Made by a program: the position numbers and the translations under genes
Shown: in pieces, positions 16,623-25,828 of the stretch
Layout of the letters: the number at the start of each line of letters is the position of its first letter
Numbering within the stretch: position 1 is the first letter of the stretch
Assembly (NCBI GenBank): GCA_902798685.1
Contig: CADBXO010000029.1
Span: 1 to 42,880 of the forward strand
Direction: 5' to 3'
Source of the DNA: an uncultured Bacteroidales bacterium
Lineage (GTDB): Bacteria > Bacteroidota > Bacteroidia > Bacteroidales > Bacteroidaceae
DNA length: 42,880 bases
Notes under the pieces: model-generated
Database searches by the model: none
What the model saw: only the letters and a program-made list of their open reading frames with translations
What the model was told of the DNA's origin: nothing

Positions 16623-18356
16623 TCAGGCTTTTTGTTCAGGCTGGTTGGGCTTTATGCTCTCAATCTGGAGCAGAACGTCCCCCTGCTTGAAGTTGTTTTC
16701 CTCAATGGTATAGCAGATATCAAACGACTTCTTGGTTTTGATATAGCTTACGTATGAACTCTGACCGAATGCTATGCCGTTGAGCGGATGGCCGCTCTTG
16801 CTGTCAATCAGTTCGAGTTTTATGTGCTCATGGCCGCGTCCCACCACCTTGCTGGTGCCGTAGTCATATACGTTGCGGGTGCGGAATATTGGCTTGCTGT
16901 TGTCGGGGCCGAAGGGCTGGAACTTCTTGAGGTCACGGAAGAACTTGGGTGTGATATCCTTGAAGTCCAGATCTGCGTTGATATCGATCGATGCCTCAAT
17001 CTGATCGGGCTCGATATGGGTCGATACATACTCCTCAAAGCGGCGCTTGAACTCCTCTACATTCTCAACCTTGAGTGAGAGTCCGGCGGCATAAGTGTGT
17101 CCGCCAAAGTTCTCCAGCAGGTCCTTGCAACTCTCGATGGCCTTGTAAACATCAAATCCCGATACTGAACGGGCCGATCCGGTTGCCAAATCACCGGTCT
17201 TGGTCAATACCACAGCCGGCTTGTAGAAGACCTCGGTCAGACGTGATGCCACGATACCTATCACACCGCGTTTCCACTCGGCGTTGTAGAGTACTATTGC
17301 ATGGCGGTTCTCGCCGTCCTCAAGGTTGGTGACGATGTTGTTGGCCTCCTCGGTCATCTCCTTGTCGTCCTTCTTGCGGTCATCATTCTCCTTGTCTATG
17401 TTCTCGGCCAGTTCAAGTGCACGGCTATAGTCCTTCTCGACCATAAGGTCAACGGCCTTCTTACCGCTGCTCATACGGCCGGCGGCATTCAGACGCGGTC
17501 CAATCTTGAAGACGATATCGTTGATGGTAAGGGTCTTGTCAGACAGCTTGCAGACCTGTATGATTGCCTTGAGTCCCGTGCATGGATTGCTGTTGAGCTG
17601 TTCCAGACCGTAGTGGGTGAGTACACGGTTCTCGCCCATGATGGGAACGATGTCCGATGCGGTGCTCACAGCCACCAGATCCAGGCTGGGCAGCAGTTCC
17701 TGGAAAGGAATGCCGTTGTCAAGGGCGTATGCCTGCATGAGCTTGAATCCCACGCCGCAGCCTGACAGATGCTTGAACGGATATTGTGAGTCAAAACGCT
17801 TTGCGTTAAGGATGGCTACGGCAGGGGGCAGCTCGTCATCAGGTACGTGGTGGTCACATACAATGAAGTCGATGCCCTTCTCCTTGGCATAGGCAATCTC
17901 CTGGATGGCCTTGATGCCGCAGTCAAGCACGATAACCAGTTTTACGCCTGTCTCATAGGCGTAATCCACACCCTGTACTGACACTCCGTAACCCTCATTG
18001 TAACGGTCGGGAATGTAGTAGTCCAGGTTGTCATAATCCCTTTTAAGGAAGTTGTAAACCAACGCTACGGCTGTGGTGCCGTCAACGTCATAATCACCGT
18101 AAACCAGAATGCGCTCGCCGCGCTCAATGGCGCTGTTGATACGGGCTACTGCCTTGTCCATGTCATCCATGAGCCAAGGGTCAAGCAGTTCGTTCAGTTG
18201 CGGGTTGAAAAATTTCTGTACTTCGGTTTTGTCTTTTATGCCTCTCTCTATCAGGAGTCGGCAGAGAACGGGACTGATCCCGACAGCCTTTGATAACTCA
18301 TTGGCTGCCTCTGTCATCTCCGGGGTGGGGGGCACATAGTTCCATCTGAAGTTCAT
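16623..18356 (-). CDS. recJ: Single-stranded-DNA-specific 5'-3' exonuclease RecJ
   Basis: 577 residues of the DHH phosphoesterase superfamily. The DHH domain carries GDYDVDGTTA (about residues 84-93), VIVLDCGI and the name-giving DHH triad in CDHHVPDDE; the DHHA1 domain has NFGGHTYAAGLSL (about 430), and a C-terminal OB-like domain follows (PFGPDNSKPIF to the end). The family uses Mn/Mg to degrade single strands 5' to 3' in recombination and mismatch repair. It is the first gene of a run of six minus-strand genes and is preceded by its own -7 box after the terminator of the peptidase gene. Confidence 0.95.
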   Translation of the reverse strand: MNFRWNYVPPTPEMTEAANELSKAVGISPVLCRLLIERGIKDKTEVQKFFNPQLNELLDPWLMDDMDKAVARINSAIERGERILVYGDYDVDGTTAVALVYNFLKRDYDNLDYYIPDRYNEGYGVSVQGVDYAYETGVKLVIVLDCGIKAIQEIAYAKEKGIDFIVCDHHVPDDELPPAVAILNAKRFDSQYPFKHLSGCGVGFKLMQAYALDNGIPFQELLPSLDLVAVSTASDIVPIMGENRVLTHYGLEQLNSNPCTGLKAIIQVCKLSDKTLTINDIVFKIGPRLNAAGRMSSGKKAVDLMVEKDYSRALELAENIDKENDDRKKDDKEMTEEANNIVTNLEDGENRHAIVLYNAEWKRGVIGIVASRLTEVFYKPAVVLTKTGDLATGSARSVSGFDVYKAIESCKDLLENFGGHTYAAGLSLKVENVEEFKRRFEEYVSTHIEPDQIEASIDINADLDFKDITPKFFRDLKKFQPFGPDNSKPIFRTRNVYDYGTSKVVGRGHEHIKLELIDSKSGHPLNGIAFGQSSYVSYIKTKKSFDICYTIEENNFKQGDVLLQIESIKPNQPEQKA

Positions 18357-18436
18357 TATTTATGTTATTTTTTATTTTATCCATAAGTTGAAGTTTAAAG
18401 TCCCTGTTAAGTATGAGACTAGTTTTTACCAAAATG

Positions 18437-18444
18437 CAAAGATA
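18437..18444 (-). promoter_or_regulatory. -7 box of the recJ operon
   Basis: TATCTTTG on the minus strand, 12 bases past the T-run of the peptidase terminator, matches TAnnTTTG. It gives a leader of about 70 bases to recJ. No clear -33 box is visible because the A/T-rich terminator tail occupies that place. Confidence 0.6.
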
Positions 18445-18455
18445 TAAAATAAAAT

Positions 18456-18489
18456 AAAAAAAGAGGCGTTGTGTGAACGTCTCTTTTTT
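18456..18489 (-). terminator. Intrinsic terminator of the C1 peptidase gene
   Basis: On the minus strand AAAAAAGAG-A-CGTT, loop CACAC, AACG-C-CTCTTTTTTT forms a hairpin with one mismatch, ending in a run of seven T. It lies 21 bases beyond the peptidase stop codon. The A-run on the other side would make it work in both directions. Confidence 0.85.
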
Positions 18490-18510
18490 CTGTCGGAAAT
18501 TTTCCCGGGA

Positions 18511-19647
18511 TTACTTGATGCCGAGCTTCTTCTTTATGTCCTTGGGCAGTGCGTCCTTGTGAACAAGAATGTTGATGGTTTTCAGAGCTACGTAAGCGTC
18601 GCTTGCGTACCAGATACCGTTGTTGCCGGCGGTGGTGTTCCATGAGTTCTTTACCATGAAGTACTCCTTGCCGTTCTTGTCCTTGGCTATGCCGAAAATC
18701 TGCATGCCGTGGTCATCGGTGGTCTCCCAGTTGTCATAACCCTCCTGGCGCATCTCCTGTGTGATCTCTTTCTCATCACCGGGCTCCTTGAGGTAATTCT
18801 TGTCCTTGTCCTCATCAACGGGAATTACGCACAGGGCGTTCTTGTCACGTGTGAATCCGGGTTCTGAGACATCGGCTCCCCATGCAAATGTGTAGCCGTT
18901 CCTGATGGCGTTGTGCATTACAGCCATGAACTCGTCAAGGGGCAGGTTGTATGAGAGTCCCCAGCGCCAGTTGTCCTGGATCTCAATTACGAACTGCTCG
19001 TAGAAGGGGTGATGTGTGACTGATGTGAGTGATACGTAATCATCCATGTTCAGACCCAGTGACTCAGCGTATGACTGGGGTGTGTACTCCTTTCCTTTGT
19101 AAGTAAATTTCTCGGGGCACTCGCCAACGTATGCGTCGTAGATTCCGGAGAAACCTTTCTGCCATACATCAGAGAGCTTCTTGATGTTGCTCTTGGCAAG
19201 CGCATCCACGTATGCCTTTGCAACAGCGGTAAGCTCTGAGTGGTTGATGCGGTCGCTCTTGTACATGATACCGGGCATTACCTCCTGGGGAACCATACCG
19301 TAGTTCTTCCAGCAGTAAACCACGTCGTAGAAACTGCCGCCCTGTGCGAACTCTATGTCACCGTGCAGACGTACGGCTGCCTTGGCGCGGTCCTCCATAG
19401 TCTTGTGGACTACGAACATCTCGGCCAGGTCATGCTCGCCCTTGCCCAGACGGAGCAGCTCGGACTCAAAGAAACCTATTGATGAGAATGACCAGCATGT
19501 GCCTGAGTTGGCCTGATCCTTGACTGATGTAATGGGGAGTGAATCAACGGTGATGAAACCGTAACCACTTGCTTCTTTCTTGTCGTCCTGGGCCGAAATG
19601 CCTGCGCATACGAGTGCCAGAGACGCAATAATGAATAATCTTTTCAT
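18511..19647 (-). CDS. Secreted C1-family cysteine peptidase, bleomycin hydrolase (PepC)-like
   Basis: 378 residues with a cleavable signal peptide (MKRLFIIASLALVCAGISAQ). The papain-fold catalytic residues are visible: Cys51 in NSGTCWSFSS, His313 in DDHGMQIFG and Asn334 in VKNSWN. The spacing and surrounding blocks match bleomycin hydrolase/aminopeptidase C, which is normally cytoplasmic and about 440-450 residues; this version is shorter and exported. It probably trims peptides in the periplasm (inference). It is a single-gene unit with a good promoter upstream and a strong terminator downstream. Confidence 0.9.
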   Translation of the reverse strand: MKRLFIIASLALVCAGISAQDDKKEASGYGFITVDSLPITSVKDQANSGTCWSFSSIGFFESELLRLGKGEHDLAEMFVVHKTMEDRAKAAVRLHGDIEFAQGGSFYDVVYCWKNYGMVPQEVMPGIMYKSDRINHSELTAVAKAYVDALAKSNIKKLSDVWQKGFSGIYDAYVGECPEKFTYKGKEYTPQSYAESLGLNMDDYVSLTSVTHHPFYEQFVIEIQDNWRWGLSYNLPLDEFMAVMHNAIRNGYTFAWGADVSEPGFTRDKNALCVIPVDEDKDKNYLKEPGDEKEITQEMRQEGYDNWETTDDHGMQIFGIAKDKNGKEYFMVKNSWNTTAGNNGIWYASDAYVALKTINILVHKDALPKDIKKKLGIK

Positions 19648-19679
19648 ACTTATAAATAGTTTTTTGATTTTCGTGACGC

Positions 19680-19710
19680 CAAATTTATTCTTTTTGCTCC
19701 ATTCATCAAA
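19680..19710 (-). promoter_or_regulatory. Promoter of the C1 peptidase gene
   Basis: On the minus strand TTTG (19710-19707), exactly 19 bases of spacer, then TAAATTTG (19687-19680): a full match to the Bacteroidetes housekeeping promoter. The start of transcription would be near 19673, about 25 bases before the ATG. Confidence 0.8.
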
Positions 19711-19758
19711 GTGGAAACGTTGAAAAACGTTATATTCGCGGCATAATTATAAAAGCTG

Positions 19759-20862
19759 ATGCTTTATACTTCATTCACAGACAAGAACATATTGGTAAGC
19801 ACGGCCAGATGGGCTGCCGATGCCTCTGCAGAGGTGGCGGAGTCTTTCTCAATGCTGTTGCTCACCGACCTGCTGATGCCGTTCGAGAAGGGGCTGGATG
19901 TGCTTTTTGAGAACATCCGCAAGGTGGTTGAAGAAAACGGTACTCCCGTGCTGATGCGTTTCTTTGTAAGTGATTCGGCCAACCAGACTGAATCCGTACG
20001 CAAACGGATGGTATTTGACTGCCCTGTTTCGATAATAGGACAGGCTCCGTTGAACGGAACCAAGATTGCGGCTCTGGTATGGTGCAGGGAGTCTGCCGCC
20101 ATCTGCCGTATCGGTGATAAGATGCACAAGGTTACCGAAAGAGGTATAGACGAGTACTGGTTCACCGGCGGTCTTTCCGGTGCCGACGGTTCATACAACC
20201 AGACGGTGGCTCTGTTGGATGAGCTGGGCGCAGGTCTTGAGTCTCAGGGTCTGACCCTTGAATCCAACTGCATGCGTACCTGGCTTTTTGTCCAGAACAT
20301 AGATGTAAACTACAAGGGTGTGGTCGATGGCCGTAACACTGTGTTTGACCGTCACGGACTTACCCCTGATACACACTTCATAGCCAGCACCGGCATTGAG
20401 GGACGCACTGAGAAATGTGCCAACAAGGTTATGCTTGATGCGGTGGCCGTATCGGGTCCCGGTGTTCTGGTGAAATATCTTCACGGTGAGAGCCATCTGA
20501 ACCGTACTTCGCAGTACGGCGTAAGGTTTGAGCGCGGAACGATGATTGAGTATCCGGACCGCAGGCATGTATACATTTCAGGTACTGCAAGTATCGACAA
20601 TAAAGGCAAGATTCTTTACGAAGGAGATATTGAGAGGCAGACCAACCGCATGATTGAGAACGTTCAGGTGCTGCTCTCCGAGGCCGGATGCGGCTTTGGT
20701 CAGGTGGGCTCAATGATTGTCTATCTGCGTGACATCGCCGACTATGCAGTAGTCAAGGATATATTCGACAAACGTTTCCCCGACACTCCCCGTGTTATAG
20801 TGCAGGCTCCCGTCTGCCGTCCGGGCTGGCTGGTGGAGATGGAGTGCATAGCAATATATTGA
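19759..20862 (+). CDS. Two-domain Rid (YjgF/YER057c/UK114)-fold protein
   Basis: 367 residues. The C-terminal 130 or so (from about 240, FERGTMIEY, HVYISGTASID, and VIVQAPVCRPGWLVEMECIAIY at the end) match the RidA fold, including an Arg in the PVCRPG region that corresponds to the RidA catalytic arginine. The N-terminal part (1-230) is less clear but has similar alternation and may be a second, diverged Rid-like domain, as in the chorismatases FkbO/Hyg5. RidA proteins hydrolyse reactive enamines and imines. The gene lies four bases upstream of an asparaginase gene and probably shares its message, which suggests a role in amino-acid breakdown (inference). Confidence 0.75.
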   Translation: MLYTSFTDKNILVSTARWAADASAEVAESFSMLLLTDLLMPFEKGLDVLFENIRKVVEENGTPVLMRFFVSDSANQTESVRKRMVFDCPVSIIGQAPLNGTKIAALVWCRESAAICRIGDKMHKVTERGIDEYWFTGGLSGADGSYNQTVALLDELGAGLESQGLTLESNCMRTWLFVQNIDVNYKGVVDGRNTVFDRHGLTPDTHFIASTGIEGRTEKCANKVMLDAVAVSGPGVLVKYLHGESHLNRTSQYGVRFERGTMIEYPDRRHVYISGTASIDNKGKILYEGDIERQTNRMIENVQVLLSEAGCGFGQVGSMIVYLRDIADYAVVKDIFDKRFPDTPRVIVQAPVCRPGWLVEMECIAIY

Positions 20863-20866
20863 GAAT

Positions 20867-21895
20867 ATGGGAGATAAAGGCTCGTCAGTACTGCTCATTT
20901 ACACAGGCGGCACCATCGGAATGAAAGAGGACAGTCGCGGTGCCCTTACCCCGTTTGATTTTGACGGGCTGATGGAGTTCGTACCGGAACTGGGCAAGTT
21001 CACCTGTCGTATCGACCATTATTCATTCTCGCCGCTTATTGACTCGTCGGACGTGGAGCCATCGCTTTGGGTGCGTCTGGCCGAAATCATCCGTGACCGC
21101 TATGATGATTATGACGGATTCGTGATCCTGCACGGAACCGATACCATGGCCTATTCGGCATCGGCCCTGAGTTTTATGCTTGAGAACCTGTCCAAGCCTG
21201 TCATCTTTACAGGAAGCCAGCTGCCTGTGGGACGTCCCCGTACCGACGGCAAGGAAAACCTGATTTCATCGGTGGAAATAGCGGTTGCCAAGAACCCCGA
21301 CGGCAGCGCAGTTGTCCCTGAAGTCTGCATATTCTTCAACTCCCAACTCCTGCGCGGAAACCGAAGCACCAAGGCCGATGCCACATCGTTCAATGCGTTC
21401 CGGTCGCCGAATTATCCGCCTCTGGCTACTGCCGGCATAGATATTCGCTACAACCGCAAGATGATTGCACCCGCCACGGGCAAGCCGTTCACCATACATA
21501 CCGGACTTGATACCCGGGTATCAATTCTTAAGGTGCATCCCGGAATCACGCCGCAAGTGGTCCGCAATATCCTGCTGGGTCCGGAGACCCGTGCTGTGAT
21601 AATTGAAACCTACGGATCAGGCAACGCCATTTCAAAAGAGTGGTTCATACAGATTGTTCGTGAGGCATCGGCCATGGGCAAGATTCTGCTCAACGTAACC
21701 CAGTGTCTGGCCGGTACGGTCAATATGGATCTCTATGCAACAGGCCGTGCACTTGCTAATGCCGGCGTTGTATCAGGCGGCGACATGACCACCGAAGCCG
21801 CATTGGCCAAACTCTTCTTCCTGATGGGTGCCACTCCCGACAACGCTCAGGTCAAGAGTCTGCTTGACAAGAATATCCGAGGCGGAATCAGCTGA
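20867..21895 (+). CDS. ansA: Type I L-asparaginase
   Basis: 342 residues without a signal peptide, so cytoplasmic like AnsA. Catalytic threonine blocks are in place: YTGGTIG (Thr16 region) near the N-terminus and LHGTDTMAYSASAL (about residue 88), with a later conserved ETYGSGN segment. It hydrolyses asparagine to aspartate and ammonia. Four bases separate it from the Rid-fold gene. No clear terminator follows; a promoter with a palindrome for the next gene begins about 50 bases downstream. Confidence 0.92.
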   Translation: MGDKGSSVLLIYTGGTIGMKEDSRGALTPFDFDGLMEFVPELGKFTCRIDHYSFSPLIDSSDVEPSLWVRLAEIIRDRYDDYDGFVILHGTDTMAYSASALSFMLENLSKPVIFTGSQLPVGRPRTDGKENLISSVEIAVAKNPDGSAVVPEVCIFFNSQLLRGNRSTKADATSFNAFRSPNYPPLATAGIDIRYNRKMIAPATGKPFTIHTGLDTRVSILKVHPGITPQVVRNILLGPETRAVIIETYGSGNAISKEWFIQIVREASAMGKILLNVTQCLAGTVNMDLYATGRALANAGVVSGGDMTTEAALAKLFFLMGATPDNAQVKSLLDKNIRGGIS

Positions 21896-21942
21896 TTTCG
21901 TACCGGGGTCTATTTCCTCCTGTCTCATTTTTAAACTAAACT

Positions 21943-21975
21943 GTTTGGTTTTACCAAACGGATTGTGTTTCTTTG
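21943..21975 (+). promoter_or_regulatory. Promoter with overlapping palindrome before the MG2-like gene
   Basis: The inverted repeat GTTTGGT-TTT-ACCAAAC (21943-21959) contains a possible -33 box TTTG (21944-21947). A near-consensus -7 box TTTCTTTG (21968-21975) follows after 20 bases. A palindrome over the -33 box suits a repressor or activator site. It could instead be a weak hairpin after the asparaginase gene, but it lacks a T-run. Confidence 0.5.
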
Positions 21976-22012
21976 TCAAAGAACCAATTAATTGAATTCC
22001 TTCTTTGTTGCA

Positions 22013-25000
22013 ATGAGACGCCTGATTGCTTTAACCCTAACCTTGTTAGCTATCATGCCCGCTGCTGTATTCGGGCAGAGTACTATCCGCGGAATTGTTA
22101 TTGACAGCCTTACACGGGAGCCGATGCCGCTGGCTACAGTCTACGTGAACGGCACCACGCAGGGAACTAGTACGGATATCGACGGCCGTTTTGAACTTAA
22201 GGACGTCTCGCTGCCGGCAACGGTTGTGTTTAGTTTTGTGGGGTACCGGACTCAGGCTCTGGACCTTAAGCGCAATCCCGGTGAACTTAAAGTCCAGCTT
22301 AAGACAAATGATGAACTACCTGAGGTGCTGGTGTCGGCTAAGACAAACAGTATTGACAAGGAGGCTCTGGAGTTTTTCTGCAAGATGTTCCTGGGTGATG
22401 ATAAATGGGGGCAGCGGGCCAAGATAAAGAATGAGAATGTGATAATGATTGATGACTCTTATGAGACATCGTCATATATAAGGCATGTGGATACGTGGAG
22501 AATGATAGGCATAGGGAATAGATATGATGAAACTGTAGTTGAGAAAAGGCGGATATTCACTGCCTGGGCGAACGAACCTCTGATAGTTGACCTGCCCTTG
22601 CTGGGGTATGAGGTGTATGTGGATCTGGTAAAATTTACAGTCATAGAGGATGGGGCTCATACTCAGAGTGATATGCTTGGCTTCTTTTACTACAAGCCGT
22701 ATGAGAACGTGAAGAAGATAAAGGCCGATGGTTTTGAGAAGAACCGGCAGAAGGCGTATTACGGATCGAGCCAGCATTTCCTCAGATCTTTGGCCGATGA
22801 CCGGCTGGCCGAGAACGGATATGTTCTGTCAATGCCCGATAGAGTGGTTAAGGGCAAAAGAACTATATCGACTTATAATCCGGTTGACATCGGGAAATAC
22901 TTATCGGACCTGGGACATAACCAGATGCAGATAAAAGGGTTGGGCGACAAGAAACTCCGGATAAGGTACTATCACATGAACGACGGCTCTCCCATGAACT
23001 TTAAGGAGAAGGGTAAGGGTATACGTCATTATTCGGAGTCCTGGATGTCTTTCCTGAAAGATACCTGCATATTTCTAAAGGAGGGAATCTTTGCGGACAA
23101 CAGCATACAACTTATGGGCGACCAGTCAAAGCGTATGGTGGGGTCTTATCTGCCCGATGATTACTTCCCGCCCGGTGATTCGGATAGAGTGAGGCGGTTC
23201 GAACAGGTGGATTATGCTGCCGAACTTATGAAGTTTGCCGATAACGTACAGCAGTTTAACAGTATGTTCCCGCAGGAGAAGGTCTACTTGGAGTTTGACA
23301 ACACTGCATACTTCCAGGGTGAGAATATCTGGTTCAAGGCATTCGTCACTCATGCTACTACGTTGGAGCGCGCACCCAGCGGTGTGCTGTATGTGGATTT
23401 CCTGGCTCCTACCGGGCAGTTGATTCTGCAGCAGAAACTAAAGATTGAGGCGGGACAGGCCGACGGCGCTATTGCCCTGCTTGATGCGGGTACGTTTCAG
23501 ACGCGTGAAAAATACGGGGTGCGTGCGTATCCCAGCGGATTCTATGAGATTAGAGCGTATACGCAGAATATGTTGGACTTTAGTCCTGAGGCCATATTCT
23601 CACGTGTAATCCCCATTTATACCCAGCCTAAGTATGTTGGCGAGTATGACCGCTCGCATGTGGAGAGCCATCAGGGCAATCCGCTAATGGATAAGATTCG
23701 CGGCGAATCATATGAAAAGTATAAGAAAGTCAATGTAACGTTCTATCCCGAGGGTGGGGATCTGGTAAAGGGTTTGCCGTGTAGGGTTGCGTTCAAGGCT
23801 ACGGGCAGTGACGGATTCGGCATAGAAGGAGCGCTGGCTGTTCCGGGTGTCAGGGATTCGGTCCGTACCGTTCATGACGGAATGGGTTCATTTATAATCA
23901 CTCCTAAAGGAAATGAGACCGCCGAGTTTATTGTTCCCTCAGGCATTGCAACCATAAATCTGCCTAAACCGTTAAAGAGCGGCTACTCCATGATGGTCGA
24001 TATGAAACCTGACTCACACATGCAGGTGAATATCTGGCGCACACCGGATCTGGTGGGCCAGGAGACGGCTCTGGCTGTAACGTGCCGCGGCGATGTGATT
24101 TACTTTGTGCAGATAAGGGATCTAGACAACTCGCAGTTGGAGATTGACTGCTCCGGTTGGCCGGTAGGTGTGTGCCGCGTGACTCTTTTTGATGATGAAG
24201 GCAGGGTACTCTCATCACGCAGCATTTTTAACGGCAGCGGTAATTTGCGTAGCCCATCGATTGCTCTCAATACCGACAGCATGTCGCGCCAATCTTGTGA
24301 AAAGGAGGTGATTGAACTCATGCTTACTGACCAGGAGGGAAATCCATTCCGTGACAGGTTCTGCCTATCGGTCCGTGATGCAACGGATTACGGTGGCGGC
24401 CTTACCGATAACCTGCAGACCAACCTGCTTTTGTCATCGGACCTTAGGGGTTACATTCATGATCCGGCATGGTATCTGGAGAGTGATGATGAGGAGCACC
24501 GTGAGGCACTCAACCTATTGACGCTTGTTCAGGGCTGGGAGCGATACGAGTGGCAGACTATGGCGGGATTGAAGGAGTTTGAGGAGAAGCATCGCGTGGA
24601 GGAAGGCCTCACTATGAACGGTTGGATACTGTCTTACGGTCGCCGTGATCCCGTATCGGACATTGGTGTCTATGCAAACGTGATGCCGGATGATGACAAG
24701 ACTTTGTTTGAGAGTTTTGATTATCAGACAGACTCTACGGGATATTTCGGGTTTAACTTGTCTGACTTTTACGGTAAGGGCAAATTCAACATCAACTTGA
24801 TGTCGACCAAGGATAACGGTGATTCAAAGTATGAGAAAAGCAAGCGAATCCGTTTTGAGCGGGCTGACCGTCCAGTGCCAAGACCATTTCTTAGGCAGGA
24901 GATGGTCTTGGACCACAATAATCACCGCCCATACGATTATAAGGTTGACTATACTGATTTTGACCTTACTCCGGCGCAGCGCAGCCGTCTGGGCCGTATG

Positions 25001-25828
25001 ATTGATGACGTTGATATTGAGGATGCCGGTCAGAAGCAACGGTTTGTTGATTTTGACACATTCACATCATTCGAGGCCGAAGAGGATTCCGAACTTGAAC
25101 TGGATCAGGGAGAGTTCACTACAAACCTTTTCGGATATTTCCTCGATAAGGGCATCAGATTAACTTTTGATATTGATAGAGAGGATAATGTGTGGGAGTA
25201 TCAGGACGGAACCGTATCGAGGGAGTTAAGGCCGTACTTTTATGTCCACAATATGCAGAGGTCATTGATGAATAAGCCGTTTGACATACCAATGGAAATT
25301 GATATGATTGACGTGAAGAGCGTCATCCTGTATGACAGGCCTATGTATCCCAGGGAATTTGCGGATATCATACCTCTGGATAAGGAGTATTACCAGATTC
25401 ATTTTGGTGCAGATCCTTCAAAAGCGCGTGTCTCTCCTTATAGCCGCCCCAAGGATTATGAAGGTTACTTTGACTTTTTTGTATGGTTATCCACTTGCAT
25501 GGATAAGTTTTATCTGGTGGATGTGCAGATAAAGGAGGGTAGGGAACTGCTGTTTTATGATGAGATCCGCAATCTTGGCCGCCGTACCACTACGGTCAAG
25601 GGCTTTACCCGCCCTGTGCAGTTCTACTCACCGGAGTATCCTGACGGTCCGATAGAGGGTAGTCCTGATTACCGTCGCACCCTTTACTGGAATCCCAACG
25701 TAATAACCGATGAAGACGGCCGCGCCCGCGTAGAGTTCTACAACAACAGCTTTAGCCGCAAGTTCACAATCAACGCCGCCGGTATCACCGCCTCAGGTGT
25801 ACCTTACATCCTTAATCAGAACTGGTAG
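22013..25828 (+). CDS. Large secreted protein with carboxypeptidase-regulatory-like and MG2-like domains
   Basis: 1271 residues from the ATG at 22013, which directly begins a signal peptide (MRRLIALTLTLLAIMPAAVFGQ); the upstream in-frame TTG at 21992 is less likely. Residues about 23-105 form a CarboxypepD_reg_2 beta-sandwich (IRGIVIDSLTREPMPLATVYV). A segment near residues 415-520 (YLEFDNTAYFQGENIWFKAF) is a macroglobulin MG2-like domain. The C-terminus (DEDGRARVEFYNNSFSRKF) is also macroglobulin-like. There is no TonB barrel or plug and no thioester motif. Such proteins are common in Bacteroidetes and likely sit in the periplasm or outer membrane; function unknown. It converges on the epimerase gene with a shared terminator. 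Confidence 0.78.
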   Translation: MRRLIALTLTLLAIMPAAVFGQSTIRGIVIDSLTREPMPLATVYVNGTTQGTSTDIDGRFELKDVSLPATVVFSFVGYRTQALDLKRNPGELKVQLKTNDELPEVLVSAKTNSIDKEALEFFCKMFLGDDKWGQRAKIKNENVIMIDDSYETSSYIRHVDTWRMIGIGNRYDETVVEKRRIFTAWANEPLIVDLPLLGYEVYVDLVKFTVIEDGAHTQSDMLGFFYYKPYENVKKIKADGFEKNRQKAYYGSSQHFLRSLADDRLAENGYVLSMPDRVVKGKRTISTYNPVDIGKYLSDLGHNQMQIKGLGDKKLRIRYYHMNDGSPMNFKEKGKGIRHYSESWMSFLKDTCIFLKEGIFADNSIQLMGDQSKRMVGSYLPDDYFPPGDSDRVRRFEQVDYAAELMKFADNVQQFNSMFPQEKVYLEFDNTAYFQGENIWFKAFVTHATTLERAPSGVLYVDFLAPTGQLILQQKLKIEAGQADGAIALLDAGTFQTREKYGVRAYPSGFYEIRAYTQNMLDFSPEAIFSRVIPIYTQPKYVGEYDRSHVESHQGNPLMDKIRGESYEKYKKVNVTFYPEGGDLVKGLPCRVAFKATGSDGFGIEGALAVPGVRDSVRTVHDGMGSFIITPKGNETAEFIVPSGIATINLPKPLKSGYSMMVDMKPDSHMQVNIWRTPDLVGQETALAVTCRGDVIYFVQIRDLDNSQLEIDCSGWPVGVCRVTLFDDEGRVLSSRSIFNGSGNLRSPSIALNTDSMSRQSCEKEVIELMLTDQEGNPFRDRFCLSVRDATDYGGGLTDNLQTNLLLSSDLRGYIHDPAWYLESDDEEHREALNLLTLVQGWERYEWQTMAGLKEFEEKHRVEEGLTMNGWILSYGRRDPVSDIGVYANVMPDDDKTLFESFDYQTDSTGYFGFNLSDFYGKGKFNINLMSTKDNGDSKYEKSKRIRFERADRPVPRPFLRQEMVLDHNNHRPYDYKVDYTDFDLTPAQRSRLGRMIDDVDIEDAGQKQRFVDFDTFTSFEAEEDSELELDQGEFTTNLFGYFLDKGIRLTFDIDREDNVWEYQDGTVSRELRPYFYVHNMQRSLMNKPFDIPMEIDMIDVKSVILYDRPMYPREFADIIPLDKEYYQIHFGADPSKARVSPYSRPKDYEGYFDFFVWLSTCMDKFYLVDVQIKEGRELLFYDEIRNLGRRTTTVKGFTRPVQFYSPEYPDGPIEGSPDYRRTLYWNPNVITDEDGRARVEFYNNSFSRKFTINAAGITASGVPYILNQNW

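Noticed and set aside
21943-21959. Terminator of the asparaginase gene
   Set aside because: The seven-base stem is not followed by a T-run and the promoter interpretation explains it better, though a minor role in termination is possible.
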